Notes: generated from the letters alone by a model not told the origin. A stretch of DNA of 64,000 bases from Paraspadella gotoi (GCA_051294375.1 JBJCIZ010000239.1:6095074-6159073), one strand, 5' to 3'. Shown: positions 11,828 through 23,690, numbered from the stretch's first letter. Program-made: numbers and translations.

Positions 11828-12522
11828 NNNNNNNNNNNNNNNNNNNNNNNNNNNNNNNNNNNNNNNNNNNNNNNNNNNNNNNNNNNNNNNNNNNNNNNNN
11901 NNNNNNNNNNNNNNNNNNNNNNNNNNNNNNNNNNNNNNNNNNNNNNNNNNNNNNNNNNNNNNNNNNNNNNNNNNNNNNNNNNNNNNNNNNNNNNNNNNNN
12001 NNNNNNNNNNNNNNNNNNNNNNNNNNNNNNNNNNNNNNNNNNNNNNNNNNNNNNNNNNNNNNNNNNNNNNNNNNNNNNNNNNNNNNNNNNNNNNNNNNNN
12101 NNNNNNNNNNNNNNNNNNNNNNNNNNNNNNNNNNNNNNNNNNNNNNNNNNNNNNNNNNNNNNNNNNNNNNNNNNNNNNNNNNNNNNNNNNNNNNNNNNNN
12201 NNNNNNNNNNNNNNNNNNNNNNNNNNNNNNNNNNNNNNNNNNNNNNNNNNNNNNNNNNNNNNNNNNNNNNNNNNNNNNNNNNNNNNNNNNNNNNNNNNNN
12301 NNNNNNNNNNNNNNNNNNNNNNNNNNNNNNNNNNNNNNNNNNNNNNNNNNNNNNNNNNNNNNNNNNNNNNNNNNNNNNNNNNNNNNNNNNNNNNNNNNNN
12401 NNNNNNNNNNNNNNNNNNNNNNNNNNNNNNNNNNNNNNNNNNNNNNNNNNNNNNNNNNNNNNNNNNNNNNNNNNNNNNNNNNNNNNNNNNNNNNNNNNNN
12501 NNNNNNNNNNNNNNNNNNNNNN
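11828..12522. other. Sequence gap
   Basis: 695 N after a trinucleotide array. Confidence 0.99.
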
Positions 12523-13320
12523 ACACGATTCCGATATCATTACTCTAAAACTCTTAATGATTTTTAAAATCTGAATAAATATTCGTTATTAATACTCTCT
12601 CTTGGCTTTTTGATGATATAATAATTGTTTTGAAATTCTTTGATATATTGCTTTTTTTTTATGCAGCAAAGGCAACTGCTTGTTTTTCTCGGCGTGGTTT
12701 GGAAGGAAAAAATGTGTTGAATACATATTGTTTAATCTCATTCTAAGACAAATAGTTAAAAAATTTTTCAAAGTATTTACTTGTAGTATAATAAGGCTTC
12801 TGGCAAGGGGTACATTGCATTTTGGTAAAAAATATTAAGAAGTATGCCGGTAAGGTTCAGGTAAGTTACTGTTTTTTTGTTTTTATTAAAACTTACTTTA
12901 TCAAAAAAAAATTATTAATGATATTGTCGATAATTAAATTAATCATGTATTTTTTCTGAATGCATAATAAAACCGTCAAAAAGGTAAGAAATCTATAAAG
13001 TATTTGACAATTTAAGCATATTCGTTAAAATCTTCCTAAAATTTTGTTTTACTTTCCTGAAAATAATTAATATAAATAGGTTTAATTTGGATAGTGATGA
13101 AAAGCTTAAAATATGGTAATTTTAAGATAAAACATAACACTGTCATGTTCAGAAACGACCAATAAAAATATTGACAAATATGCAATATAATGCGCGCGCA
13201 TAAAAACAACTAAATGTTTTGAAAACATCAATGACACCTTGTAATTGTTTCAAAATGTATTTTGTTTTATTGTATATAAAAGTAAAAGGCTAGAAAAAAA
13301 CTTTTGCCACCAATTTTATT
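12523..13320. other. No feature seen
   Basis: AT-rich sequence between the gap and repeat G copy 1; no exon-like stretch, no known repeat family. The sequence from 13561 to the start of array gene 2 is similar. Confidence 0.6.
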
Positions 13321-13324
13321 ATCT

Positions 13325-13560
13325 TATCTCAAATCGTTCAGATAGGGCAGGACGTTAAGTTTTGTCTCGATATAGGGTCCCACGCTGTATGTTGCCTCCT
13401 GACTTTGAACCGGCTGTGGCCTCCATCACTCTTACAAGCGAATGACATAGCAAGTCTCTGTGTCTGCAAGCTTTCAATCAAGACTCTCTCACAGTCTTGC
13501 TTATTAACTCCCAGAGTAAGTGCCTTCTGTATCAATGAAGTCGTATATCATTTCTATAAT
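13325..13560 (+). repeat. Dispersed repeat G copy 1
   Basis: GACTTTGAACCGGCTGTGGCCTCCATCACTCTTACAAG, GCAAGCTTTCAATCAAGACTCTCTCACAGTC and ACTCCCAGAGTA are shared with four other full copies (17350-17560, 39985-40195, 43310-43450, 63620-63790). Unclassified, about 200 bp. Confidence 0.6.
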
Positions 13561-14053
13561 CTGTTAAGAATTGTACAAAATTGTATAAAACGACTCACCT
13601 AGCGATTAATCTTTAACGATTTCTTAATTGAGTTAAAAGTTAAAAGTTTTACTTTTTGTCTTTATGCTGTTGCGTTGAAATATTAGATTTTAGCGAGAAA
13701 AAAAAATTTCGTCGTTTCGCGGAACAAGAAATGTGTACAAACAATGGAATTATGGATAACTATTTTGGCATTTCACATTATTACTAGCACTGTAAAAGTC
13801 GGTTTAATAATTTGATATTTCTTAATGAGGACAATTGACCTTTGCCGAATTGTTGAATATGTATAGATAGTAAATAAGTAATAACAATAGTAAAAGTAAT
13901 AAGTAAAAAAGTAGGTAATAGTAATAGGTAAATAAGTAAAATAAGTATGTATAAATAGAACCTAATTTTCTTATAGTAATATGCTTTTGTAAACACTTCA
14001 TTTAAATTTCTTGTTTCGCGAAAATTTGAGCTCTTTTTTCTTAAGTAATCAAG

Positions 14054-16451
14054 ATGAAGTCGGTTTTCTTGCTTTTGTTCGTTGTATCGATCTCGACTTT
14101 CATCAGCGTGGACAGCGTTTGTACTTCAAACGATATGTGTAGAAAGTTAACGAAAAAAGGAGAGATTCCCTATGCTCCGCTTTGCTGCAAAGGAGCTGTA
14201 TTAAATAGTAAGTCAAGGATATTACTAGATCTCTTGATTTAAAACATATGTACATATCTGATTTGTGCAAACGATATAAAATTTTTCACTTATTTAATGA
14301 ATAAGCTATCTTGTTACTGACTTTGCGGACAAGCTATGAAGGCCCATCTTACAAGAAAACATATTTTTAGGCATTGATATGAAATAAAAAAAAACAGGAT
14401 TAGACACGCGATGATTTAAACGATGCTAATTTTTATAATTATGACTAAACATCAATGGGACTATACAGTAGGGTGGAGTGATGAAAAGATTGAGCGATGG
14501 AACAATGTTTTTTTGCTGCCTTTGTATATGTAATAAAAAATAATGAAGCCATTTTTTAAAAAAAATTTGCATAACAATATCATTAATTAGATTTTCTTTA
14601 TAGTAATATCCTTATAAAATCATAAAATTTCTAAATCATATTTTTTTAATTTTAAGAACAGTTTTGGATTCGCCGGAAAAAACTGAAAAACTTTTGTAAA
14701 ATATGTTACATGATATTTTTAGGTTAAAGCTGCGAAAAATGACCAAAACGTTTCATCATATAATAGTTTCTAATACAAAGCGTGAAAAAATGGAGAATTT
14801 AACCTTTTTTTTCATTTTTAACGCTGAAAACATTAAAATTTTTAATAACATATTTAATATTTTTGATCTAACTTTTTATGAAGAATCAGAATCTTTAATA
14901 AAAATTTTTTAAAAAATTATTTTGAAAATTTATGATTCTATAAGGATATTACTTAGGAGAAAAAAAAACAATTTATTTGTTTTTATCAACGAATTGTATT
15001 GTTGTTAATACATGTTTCGATTCTTGAGTTTTAGAGTCTTCATAAGTTATGACAATCAATTTCTTATTCTTTAACATTAGGTTAGAGAGAGAGAGAGAGA
15101 GAGATAGAAAAAAGAGGGAGTTTCCAACAAAGAATTGAGCAAAGGACAGTGGTCAGATATGAGGACAGCTGAAGGTAAGATCAGGGGAAGAAGTAAGTAG
15201 GGTGAAACTTGAAATGAGAGATCTGAAGAGACAGTAATTATTGTTGTGTTCAATATAAGCAGTCCCTGAGCTTCGGATCAGGCTGTAAACACCATGTTAC
15301 AGGCGGGTTAAGCGCCCCGTCCCTCTTAACTGCTGGGCGGCCACCAGGCTAGAACCCCGGACCTTTGGGTTGGGAGGCGAATGATCTGCCTCCGCACCAA
15401 TGGCCACTGATGAACAGTTGTGGATTTTAGTCCACCATACATCCCCCCTCCCGTAGGGAGAAGTCTGTTGTGTCTCTTCAGTGAATTGTTGTTGGTGGAA
15501 AGTTCGTCACCAAGTTGAGGCATGTCCCCTGATGTGTTGTGGGCGGAAAGTGCATCGCCAGTTGAGGCATGTTGCCTGAAAGTGTTGTTGTTGCTGTTGT
15601 GTTCGGAAGTCGGGCTCACCAATGAAGAGACAGTAATTATTGTTATGTGTTAGTGACAGAACCGTTCAATATAAGCAGTCCCTGAGCTTCGGATCAGGCT
15701 GTAACACCATGTTACAGGCGGGTTAAGCGCCCCGTCCCGTCCCTCTTAACTGCTAGGCGGCCACCGGGCAAGAACCCCGGACCTTTGGGTTGGGAGGCGA
15801 ATGATTTGCCTCCGGCACCAATGGCCACTGATGAACAGTTGGTGGATTTTAGTCCACTATAGATCTTACCTTTACCTGTCCTCATATTTGACCACTGTCC
15901 TTTGCTCTCTCTCTAACCTAATGTTAAAGAGTAGGAAATTATTGATTGTCATAACTGATGAAGACTCTAAAACTCAAGAGTCGAAACATGTATTAATAAC
16001 AATACAATTCGTTGATAAAAACAAATAATTTTTTTTTTCCTAAATTTCAAAACGCAACGAAATTGATAGTTTATACACAAGGATATTACTATAAATATAT
16101 TGTAATTAATGATACTGTTCCCCAAACAATATAAGCAAAATATTTTTTGTACTCCTTAATCATACTATCTCACGTCTAAATATCCATATTTGTTCACTCA
16201 AATAAAATTTATGTTCCCCAGTGCTCCACTCTACTATACAGTCTAAAGAAATGATACATTTTACCCAGTGGTATTGTTCCTTAATGAGCAATTTTATCGT
16301 TTGAAATAGCTTTGGTATTTGCAGGAATGAGTTTGATTTGTTTGTGACAACGATTTGTTTTATTTCAGTTTAGAACGGACATGTTTCGTCTTTGATTACG
16401 AGCCTTCATCAGCGTTGACAGATTTGTGAATTATATTTCTAATTTGTGCAT

Positions 16452-16492
<41 letters not shown>

Positions 16493-16926
16493 AGAGACAA
16501 AGGGCAAAGTTTTCCAACACAGAGTTGAGAAAGGACAGTGGTCAATGCTCAGCTCATTTTGAGCTCTATCTTAATCCTTGAACTTTCACTTTATAAATTA
16601 CTTATCTATCCCTCAACAAACCTCTCTCTTTCAAATTTCAAATTTCAAATTTCAAATTTCTCTAATTTCACTTATTTATTAATAGCTAATTGTTAAAGTT
16701 AATTCAATTTAAAAGAATTATTATTTGTTGTACATTGCACAATGTATTATTTTTAACTTCACCCTGTGACTCTCTCTCTCTCTCTCTCTCCTTCTCTCTT
16801 TTCATTATCACCATTTCAACTTCCCTTCACAAACTAATTATATTCTGTTCACAACTTAAATCTGTCCTCAACATTGACCACTGTCCTTTCTCAACTCTGT
16901 GTTGGAAAACTTTGCCCTTTGTCTCT

Positions 16927-16965
<39 letters not shown>

Positions 16966-19659
16966 TTCTTTATGCACAAATTTGAAACATAATTCACAAA
17001 TCTGTCAACGCTGATGAAGGCTTGTAATCAAAGCCGTTTCTAAACTGAATTAAAACAAATCGTTGTCACAAACAAATCAAACTGCAACTGCAAATTCCTA
17101 AAGCAATGAAACGAAAGGATTACACAATAATAGCTTTGGTAACATTTTGTCGAAATTATCTCCATCAACTACTTATCTGAGGTGCATCAATAGCATTCGT
17201 GGGCTCTAGTTCCATACACTAAAATATAATACATTACAATAAAAATAAGCTCTATGTATTTTGAAGCTAGCGCGGAGTACAATATAGTACTCCCCGATAT
17301 AACCCTTAATGAAGTGGTCCTTTGAACAATTGAAACATTTTTTGAAATATTATACCATTTCATTGTTTGGGAAGCCAGGTGCTCGGGCAGTGAATAAACG
17401 AGACTGTGAGAGAGTCTTCGATTGAAAGCTTGCAGGGACCTACTATGATATTATCATTTAAGAGTGATGAAGGCCTTAGACCACCATAGCCTGTCCACAA
17501 AGTCAGAGGCGAGATAGTTTTTTACATTGGTCGTTACCAATTTGATTCACTTTTTTTTCTTCCCCCGCCGTCGGACAGAGAATCCCCCAGTGAACTTATG
17601 CTTGCCAATTTGCCCCGAATGCTTGGCGTTGAGCGGCTCCTGTTCCAAAGATCCACCTGGTCACAAAGAGGAAGAATTTTTCTTCAATTGCAAGAGCGCG
17701 GCTTATTGCGAGAAGCAAGAGGAATTGATGGGTCAAAAACTCAAGCCCAAAATGAAGGCTTGCTGCAAAGGATTGAGTTATAAGGGCCACCGTGAGTTTT
17801 TATTTGGTCTTATTTTCCCAGAACGCCCCAATTACATCTTGAATTAGAAAATATTTTTTTTTTTTTAGTTGATGATTAGGTTAGAGGTTAAAATGAGAGA
17901 TTAGGTTAAGGATTGGGTTAGCGATTAAAATTAGGGATTAGGGTTATAATTAAGGTATAAAGCTAAGGGTTAGAATTAGTAATTAAGGATGAGGGTTTAC
18001 GGTTTAGTTAGGGTTTAAGGTTAAGTTAGAGTTTTGGGATTACAGTTAAGGATTAGTGTTAAGGATTAAATTTTAAGATGAAATGTATTTAAATAGGACT
18101 AAGCTCTGACGAACAAAGCCCGAGGTTTTTTTAATATATTCCTATACCGGCCAAGGTAGAATGATGACAATATTGTTAATATTAAGTTTCAAAAAAATCC
18201 GACCATAAATATAGAAAATATTAACCAAAATCTTCGGAAAATCAACCCCTTCTTTGGAAGATTTTCGCCATAGAAGATTTTTCCCGAATCTGACTCCCGG
18301 TTGAAAACTCTTAAATTCCGATCGTTAGCTCCTCTTTTACTTTTACTTTAAATAAAAATTTCACCAAAATGGACTAATTCACTTTACCATGATCGTATCA
18401 TATCAAAATAACCAAATAAAATGTAAAGAAAAATTTTGAGAGCCCTTCAGACACTTTGCCAAAGAATTCCAAAATTGGACCTCATTTGTTGAACAGGAAC
18501 ATACCTCAGTCACGTTTATATCGTTTTCAAGGAAAAAAATCCCTTTCATTTCTATATAAAATCAGAGATGGAAAATTTTTCCATCCAGAAGCAGTCTATT
18601 TGTTCTGGGTTGTTTGATATCAAGATGTTGATGATTTGACAAGAGAAAAAAAATGCGAGCCCTTCAGATACAACAGGATCGGAATCAAATGTTTTTACAT
18701 CGATATTTTACCGGAATTTTTACCAGGAGCATTTATATTGTTTGGTAGTCAGATTTGAACGAAAATCTCCATTGAAAAAGTCTTCCTCGATCTCTAAGAA
18801 CGACGTCGACTCCTAATTTAAATTAAGTATTAAGATTCAAATTAAATTCCAGGATAAAGGAACACAAATGGGTGGCTTTGGGAAAAGAGATTCACGCATG
18901 GGGGGGGGTTGGGGAGGGAGAGGGGGGGTGAGGTCATATTCTGGGATTAAGGTTAGGGATTAGGATATATGATTGGATTAGAGTTAGGGATTAGGATATA
19001 TGATTGGATTATAGGTAGGGATTAGGATGTATAGAGATTAGAGTTAGGAATTTTGGTTTAAAATTTAGTAAAATATTCCAAGTAAGATAACATAAACATA
19101 AATGGGACTATAAATATATATATATATATACTATAAATGAACCGACTATTTGAGAATATTTTCTAAACTAAAATAATGAAGACACAGTAATTATTATTGT
19201 GTTAGTGACAAAACCGTTCAATATAAGCAGTCCCAGAGTTACAGGCGAGTTAAGCGCCCCGTCCCTCTTAACTGCTAGAACCCCGGACCTTTGGGTTGGG
19301 AGGCGAATGACTTGCCTCGCGCAATGGCCGCTGATAAACGGTTGGTGGATTTTAGTCCACAATAATAATTTCTTTAATTAAAATTTTATTATTTAAATGT
19401 TATTAAATGTTATTATTCAATATCCTAATTTCATAGTTTTATAAATTGCCATTTGTCATTTTGTGGTTAATTATCATTTATCGTTTTTTTTTTTTTAGCG
19501 ACGCAGTATCCAATTTGCCTGGTCAACTGCATCGCTTGCAAAAGTCAGGGAGGAACTTGCATTTCCGGGGCCCAAATGTCGAGCGTTGTTAACTTCGTCG
19601 TTCTCGCTATTGCTGCCCTCGTTGCAATACGTCCTGGATTATTTACATTAACGTATTAG
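14054..19659 (+). CDS. Cys-rich secreted, probably GPI-anchored protein, array gene 2
   Basis: Exons 14054-14207, 17579-17791, 19499-19659, both introns phase 1 (donors AATA|GTAAGT and CACC|GTGAGT; acceptors GGACAG and TTTTTTAG). About 174 residues. The start has a strong signal peptide (KSVFLLLFVVSISTFISV). The two eight-Cys units are complete, with 16 cysteines in the mature part; exon 2 carries KDPPGHKEE and FFFNCKS, exon 3 carries YPICLVNCIACKSQGGTC. After the last Cys come a small-residue stretch (SGAQMSS) and a 15-20 residue hydrophobic segment with no charged membrane stop, which is what GPI-attachment signals look like. This is the best-preserved tail in the array. Role unknown; extracellular by inference. 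Intron 1 carries two nested ribozyme-bearing foldback elements, intron 2 a SINE. Confidence 0.85.
14560..14950. repeat. AT-rich inverted repeat interrupted by foldback element A
   Basis: AGTAATATCCTTATAAAATCATAAA near 14602 and TTTATGATTCTATAAGGATATTACT near 14928-14953 are inverted ends; a related pair (AGTAGTATCCTTATAAAATCG) is at 21181 and 21470-21530. The A element's target site is this end. Confidence 0.5.
15240..15441 (-). repeat. tRNA-derived SINE family A, copy 1
   Basis: On the minus strand: TGGCCATTGGTGCGGAGGCAG (A-box-like), CTCCCAACCCAAAGGTCCGGGGTTCTAGCC (B-box-like GGTTCTAGCC), then a conserved body GTTAAGAGGGACGGGGCGCTTAACCCGCCTGTAACATGGTG and GATCCGAAGCTCAGGGACTGCTTATATTGAAC. 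Four copies in the window. Confidence 0.65.
15640..15858 (-). repeat. tRNA-derived SINE family A, copy 2
   Basis: Second copy, about 200 bases from the first in the same orientation, inside foldback element A; it preserves the B-box and the CAGTCCCTGAGCTTCGGATC block. Confidence 0.65.
15948..15999 (+). ncRNA. Type I hammerhead ribozyme motif 2
   Basis: CTGATGA at 15955-15961, a perfect five-base stem II (GACTC/GAGTC), GAAACATGTA ending at about 15991. The cleavage triplet is GTA, allowed by the NUH rule. It is the right arm of the 14954-16078 foldback element; the left-arm copy (15013-15052) has CTTATGA in place of CTGATGA and is probably dead. Confidence 0.7.
16318..17129. mobile_element. 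Ribozyme-bearing foldback element B (0.8 kb)
   Basis: Flanked by a 12-bp direct repeat ATAGCTTTGGTA (16306-16317 and 17130-17141). Arms 16318-16545 and about 16875-17090 are inverted copies with hammerhead sequence, GAGA tract and the block CAACACAGAGTTGAG. The right-arm ribozyme lacks GAAACATGTC. Confidence 0.75.
16372..16420 (-). ncRNA. Type I hammerhead ribozyme motif 3
   Basis: Minus strand: CTGATGA (16412-16406), stem II GGCT/AGAC with one mismatch, GAAACATGTC (cleavage after the complement of 16378), then CGTT, which can pair with AACG in front of CTGATGA to form stem I. Left arm of the 16318-17129 element. Confidence 0.65.
17350..17560 (-). repeat. Dispersed repeat G copy 2
   Basis: Reverse orientation, directly upstream of exon 2 of array gene 2; contains GACTGTGAGAGAGTCTTCGATTGAAAGCTTGCAGG and ends TTGGTCGTTACCAATTTG. 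Confidence 0.58.
17870..18090. repeat. Telomere-like TTAGGGTTA-type degenerate array (repeat family F)
   Basis: Imperfect GGTTAAGGATTAGGGTTA units in intron 2 of array gene 2; a second block lies at 18945-19060. Similar or complementary arrays lie near 2036-2165, 26225-26340, 28030-28170, 33390-33500, 35130-35190, 38380-38560, 60190-60350 and 61920-62050. Confidence 0.6.
19188..19362 (-). repeat. tRNA-derived SINE family A, copy 3 (internal deletion)
   Basis: Lacks the part of the body around TGATCCGAAGCTC and CGGCCACC but keeps GTTAAGAGGGACGGGGCGC and the B-box. In intron 2 of array gene 2. Confidence 0.6.
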
Positions 19660-20376
19660 TATTTGTATTTTAGACATAATCGGGAGGGGGATAAGGGGCG
19701 GCAGCTAAAATGAACCAAAGAAGTTGTTTATTTTTATTGAATAATTTCAGTTTGAAGTAATTGTCTTTGACTTACCGTTTAGTTCATGATATTCACCATT
19801 AAAAAAAAATTACCCCTGGAGAATATTTCTTTGTTTTTATATGGTAGTTGAAAAATTAGAACTGTAATTAATTAAGTTCATTAAAAAAAGACTACAATAG
19901 AGTTTATTGTATTCGGCTTGGATAGTTTTTCAACGAATGAGCTGTTTACGAGTCAACTTTGAAGATATAGCTTGGCAGACTTCGATAAAGCATTGGTTAA
20001 AACCTAATGATAAAATGAGTAATTCGACTGCTCGCGATTAAAATTCCTTGTAAATAAAACGTTTTAGAATTCGTCCATATAGCATCGAGTGAAATTAGTT
20101 AAAAAATTTTGAAATATTAAAAACGAACGTTAGAAGTTTTTACGAAACAAGAAATATAAACAACAATCCGAAAAACATTACATAAAGCTAGATTAATCAA
20201 ATAACGTGCACACTGCACAGCGTCTGTCGAAAAAAAAAGTTTAAAATAATGTTTAACACGAGTTTAACATTTTGTATACTATTAAAAAAAAATTGAGATA
20301 ACAATAATAGAGAATAATTGAACTGGGCTCTCATTCTTGTTTTGAAAAAAAACTTATTTTTAAAGCAATCAAGTCT
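19660..20376. other. Intergenic between array genes 2 and 3
   Basis: 717 bp, AT-rich, no repeat family recognised. It must contain the promoter of gene 3; no clear TATA box or initiator can be assigned by eye. Confidence 0.5.
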
Positions 20377-22609
20377 ATGAAAAATATGATAACGATTTGC
20401 GCATGGTTGTTATGGTTTTTCGTTACGTTTATGCTCGCGACGGTCACGGGAGAAACTCTTATGTCTTGCGAAACTAACCGATTTTGTAGAACAGTGGAGG
20501 AATTTAATGGAGAGCCAGCGTATCTTCCGATTTGCTGCAAAGGTGCAAATATGCAAGGTAAATTACGAATTGGACTTTTTTCTATGATATTTGGTGCAAC
20601 CAATATTAAAAAAAAAAATAAACAAACAATCAAGGCCCTTAATTTCGGAGGGCCCCCACAGGATAAATATTTTATCAATATTTTATTTTTAACCTTTGCA
20701 GGAATAAGTTTAAATTGTTTGTGACAAAGATTCATTTTATTTCGATACAGAAACGGACATGTTTCGGCTTGGTTTACAAGCCTTCATCAGCGTTGTCACA
20801 AACAATTTAAACTTATTCCTGCAAATTCCTTAAGCAACGAAACGAAAGGATTTACACAATAATATTTTAACCTTTTATTTTGAGCTGTTCTTTTGTTCTT
20901 TTGTTCTTTTCTTTAATTTTTAGATTTATAATAACTATTATTTATGATTTTATTTATTTGTTAAAATAATATTCAAATATATTATTATTTATCTTTTTGG
21001 GATGGGGACGTTAGCGTTGTCTTCTGGAAATAGAGGGAGCATCTACACTAAGGCGTAGTGAAAGTTACATACGAAAATTATAAAAGTCAATTATAAACAA
21101 CATACCATCAGTGAACATTAATTTATAAAAAAATTAATTTTATGTTTTTTTAATTTACGCAGTAAGCTATATTTATATATAGTAGTATCCTTATAAAATC
21201 GAAAAATTTCAAAATAGGCTTTTCTTAATTTTGATTGCAGATTTGAATTCCTGGTCAAAAGTTGATAAAAGAAAATATAAATCGTTTTTAAAAATTCTTT
21301 CATTAAGTGGGTTAAAAATTAAAAAAACTATATTTAATATATAAAAAGTTAATTTGCAGCTTAAATTATAGCTTTTTTTAATTTTTGACCCACTTAATGA
21401 AGGAATTTTTCAAAAGAGTTATATTTCTTTTTATCAACTTTTTATGATGAATCCAAATCTGTAAAAATTTAAAAAAAAAAACTGTTTTGAAATTTTAACA
21501 TTTATTGGTTTAGTACTAGTATAAATATGGCCTACTGCGTTAATTGTAAAATTTATTATATTTTTTTTATTACATAAATGTTTATTAGTATAATGTTGTT
21601 CGTTCCTCACTTTTAGAATTTTAATTAAAATTAAATTTAGGAATTTTACTACGCCTTAATCTACACAACACAAGTTTAGATTACTTTCTGTTCCAGTTTT
21701 CTAATAGTTATCGTACATCATTCCTGTTAGAAAATCATTAATGTGAAACTCATAATATCTATATCTATAATTGGTTCCGTATACTTTTGATATATACATA
21801 TATACATATAATTTTATGTATAAACTTTTAGTTGAGCCGCGGGCACTCACTTTTTATGGTTTCGTGCACTTGGTTTTCTAGTATTTTTTTTTCCCCTTTT
21901 ATTGAAATAATTCAAGATTAAATATACCATTCCCCAGGTAGAAAACTCGATATGTGCATGCCGGCATGCCTCGTTTGCCTAAAGTTTGAAGGGAACTGCG
22001 TGGAAAATGAACCTGGTTACGTCGAGAAGAGAGAATATGTTTTCAATTGCAAAAGCGACGCTTATTGTGGAACCATAAAGCAGATTTTTGGCACCCCAGT
22101 GGCGTTTTCCACTTGCTGCGAAGGATATACCGAGAAGAACCATCGTGAGCATTACATTTTCGACTCTCTTTTCAAAAAAAAACCAAAAAAAAAAAACTTA
22201 TAATCGAATCCCTAATCTTAAGCACTAATATTTATAGTATAAATTATGAATTATAAATTATGCATATTTAACAGAAATAAAAAAATTTAAAAATATATAC
22301 AAAAAATATAAATAAAAAAGTAATTTTTCAAATATTATTAAATATTATTTATAGTAAAACAGGTAATTTTGCATTTTTTATATAGTAATAGAAAAAAATT
22401 TAATCTTTTTCATCCCCCCCCCCCGAGGTGTGCCTAATCCGGCGTGCACGGGGGATTGCGACATGTGTCACAGCAAGCAAGGAACTTGCATTGACCAGAA
22501 CCAATCAGAAAAGGAAAACAATCACGGTGTCGCTCTCAGCGTCGGCGTCACGGAAATATTCGCCGTCGTGATCGTTATCGTCGTCTCTGCGGAATATACG
22601 ACGCGGTGA
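20377..22609 (+). CDS. Cys-rich secreted, probably GPI-anchored protein, array gene 3
   Basis: Exons 20377-20557, 21938-22144, 22428-22609, both introns phase 1 (donors CAAG|GTAAAT and CATC|GTGAGC; acceptors CCCCAG and CCCCGAG). About 189 residues. A signal peptide spans about residues 5-25 (ICAWLLWFFVTFMLATVTG); an ATG at 20386 is an alternative start. Unit 1 begins SCETNRFCRTVEEF and ends with the Cys cluster of exon 2; unit 2 runs from FNCKSDAYC to GTC in exon 3. A Glu/Asn/Ser-rich linker leads to a hydrophobic tail (IFAVVIVIVV) and a short charged end. The exon 3 acceptor follows a C-run rather than a T-run. A ribozyme element sits in intron 1. It is compact compared with genes 1 and 2 because its introns hold fewer repeats. 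Confidence 0.83.
20698..20864. mobile_element. Ribozyme-bearing foldback element C (167 bp)
   Basis: Flanked by an 11-bp direct repeat TTTTAACCTTT (20687-20697 and 20865-20875). About 27-bp inverted ends (GGAATAAGTTTAAATTGTTT and complement) surround hammerhead motif 4; the right end is GAAAGGATTTACACAATAATA. A minimal, apparently intact member. Confidence 0.75.
20750..20796 (-). ncRNA. Type I hammerhead ribozyme motif 4
   Basis: Minus strand: AACG-CTGATGA (20790-20784), a perfect six-base stem II (GGCTTG/CAAGCC, five-base loop), GAAACATGTC, then CGTT. Stem I is at least CGTT/AACG. This is the best-formed copy in the window and lies in intron 1 of array gene 3, antisense to the gene. Confidence 0.8.
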
Positions 22610-23377
22610 CATCAGGGGGGGCACTGTTTTTCAAAAGTATTCCGTTTCTGCTTTGTTTAACTTAATTTATAAAACAATTATGTTGCTTATTAGGGAATGG
22701 AAATGGGGTACTTTCGAAAAATAGCGCCAAAATAGAGACTTAAAAAATATTATTTTTTTTTAAAATCACATATTTTTTTTTTTTAATGTTAACTGTTACG
22801 AAAATTATGACCGGACACAAAATCTTTCACTCCTTAAATTAAAAAAAAAATAATGATAGTTTTGCAAATATCATCAGTAATAATTGTGAATGTTTTTACG
22901 CCGCATTGATTTTGTTAAATTCTTTTATCTTATTCAAAAATGTGTTAATGCTCCAAGACCTTTTTCGTTTAAATACAAAACAATTACATTATCCTTATCA
23001 TTTTTTTTCAGTTCGTGAATATTTTTATATTTAGATAAACAATTTAGGATTAATATAGAGTTTTAAACAAATATTTAAACTTGTTGTCAGGACATCGTAT
23101 GTACAGGTTAGTTAATAGTGTGGAGTGCCTTGAAAAATTATTCCGCTATGCTTATTAAAATATTGGCATACAAATTTAGTTTTATTTTATACAAATTCGG
23201 TAAAAAAAAACGAACAGAAATGAGGCAGTCTCAGAAAAGAATGCAACAGAAATGGAGCACTCTTGGAAAAGAAATCCAAACTTTGTAGTGAATACATTCT
23301 TAATTTTTTTGCCCTCAGTCAAAATCGAATGCGTTAACCGTTAACCATTCATATCTACTTTAATTATAATCTTTAAA
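22610..23377. other. Intergenic after array gene 3, no feature seen
   Basis: AT-rich; two short CTCGAAAAG/TTGGAAAAG stretches near 22700 and 23265 may be ends of repeat family F. Confidence 0.45.
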
Positions 23378-23520
23378 GGAGAAAAGTTTTTAGTCGGATC
23401 CACTATGTCGGTCCGTCGGTCCGCCCCCTCAATCTTGTCGGGCATTAACTTATTTCATGTATGATTTATCATCTGATTAGCAGATTACCGCTTAATTATT
23501 ACCGACATTGTTTGCTCAAA
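23378..23520. repeat. Dispersed repeat D fragment, reversed
   Basis: TTTTTAGTCGGATCCACTATGTCGG, GTCCGTCGGTCCGCCCCCTCAATCTTGTCGGGCATT and ATCATCTGATTAGC match the reverse complement of the 1370-1440 end. Confidence 0.5.
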
Positions 23521-23690
23521 CTTATTATTTTTTGTTTTATCATTCGGCTAATGAGTTAGCCTTCATCAGCGCAAAATTTTACAAATTTTATAAATTTTAC
23601 TAACACATTAGCCGAAAAATGTCTGTTTTTCATGTCAAATAAATTCGTTGTTTAAAACGAAACGAAAGAATTAAAACAATTATAATCTTA
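23520..23690. mobile_element. Degraded ribozyme foldback element H
   Basis: TAGCCTTCATCAGCGC at about 23568-23583 (minus-strand CTGATGA and half of stem II) and GCCGAAAAATGTCTG on the plus strand at about 23610. Ends ACGAAACGAAAG as in the intact members. Neither ribozyme is complete. Confidence 0.5.

Larger units (their letters stand above)
14954..16078. mobile_element. Ribozyme-bearing foldback element A (1.1 kb)
   Basis: Bounded by a 12-bp direct repeat AAGGATATTACT (14942-14953 and 16079-16090), a likely target-site duplication. Inverted arms at about 14965-15185 and 15862-16040 contain the hammerhead sequence, a GA/CT tract and a shared block (ACAGTGGTCA...GAGGACAG). Two head-to-tail SINE copies and unclassified sequence fill the centre. 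The right end (CGCAACGAAATTG...ACACAA) resembles the CGAAACGAAAGGATTACACAATA end of its relatives. Confidence 0.7.

Noticed and set aside
11656-12574. Long frames spanning the 695-N gap
   Set aside because: Mostly undefined bases; the visible part is a trinucleotide repeat.
14096-14112. TTTCATCAGCG, part of the minus-strand hammerhead core, in exon 1 of gene 2
   Set aside because: Coding for the signal peptide; none of the stem II, GAAA or GTC parts are present.
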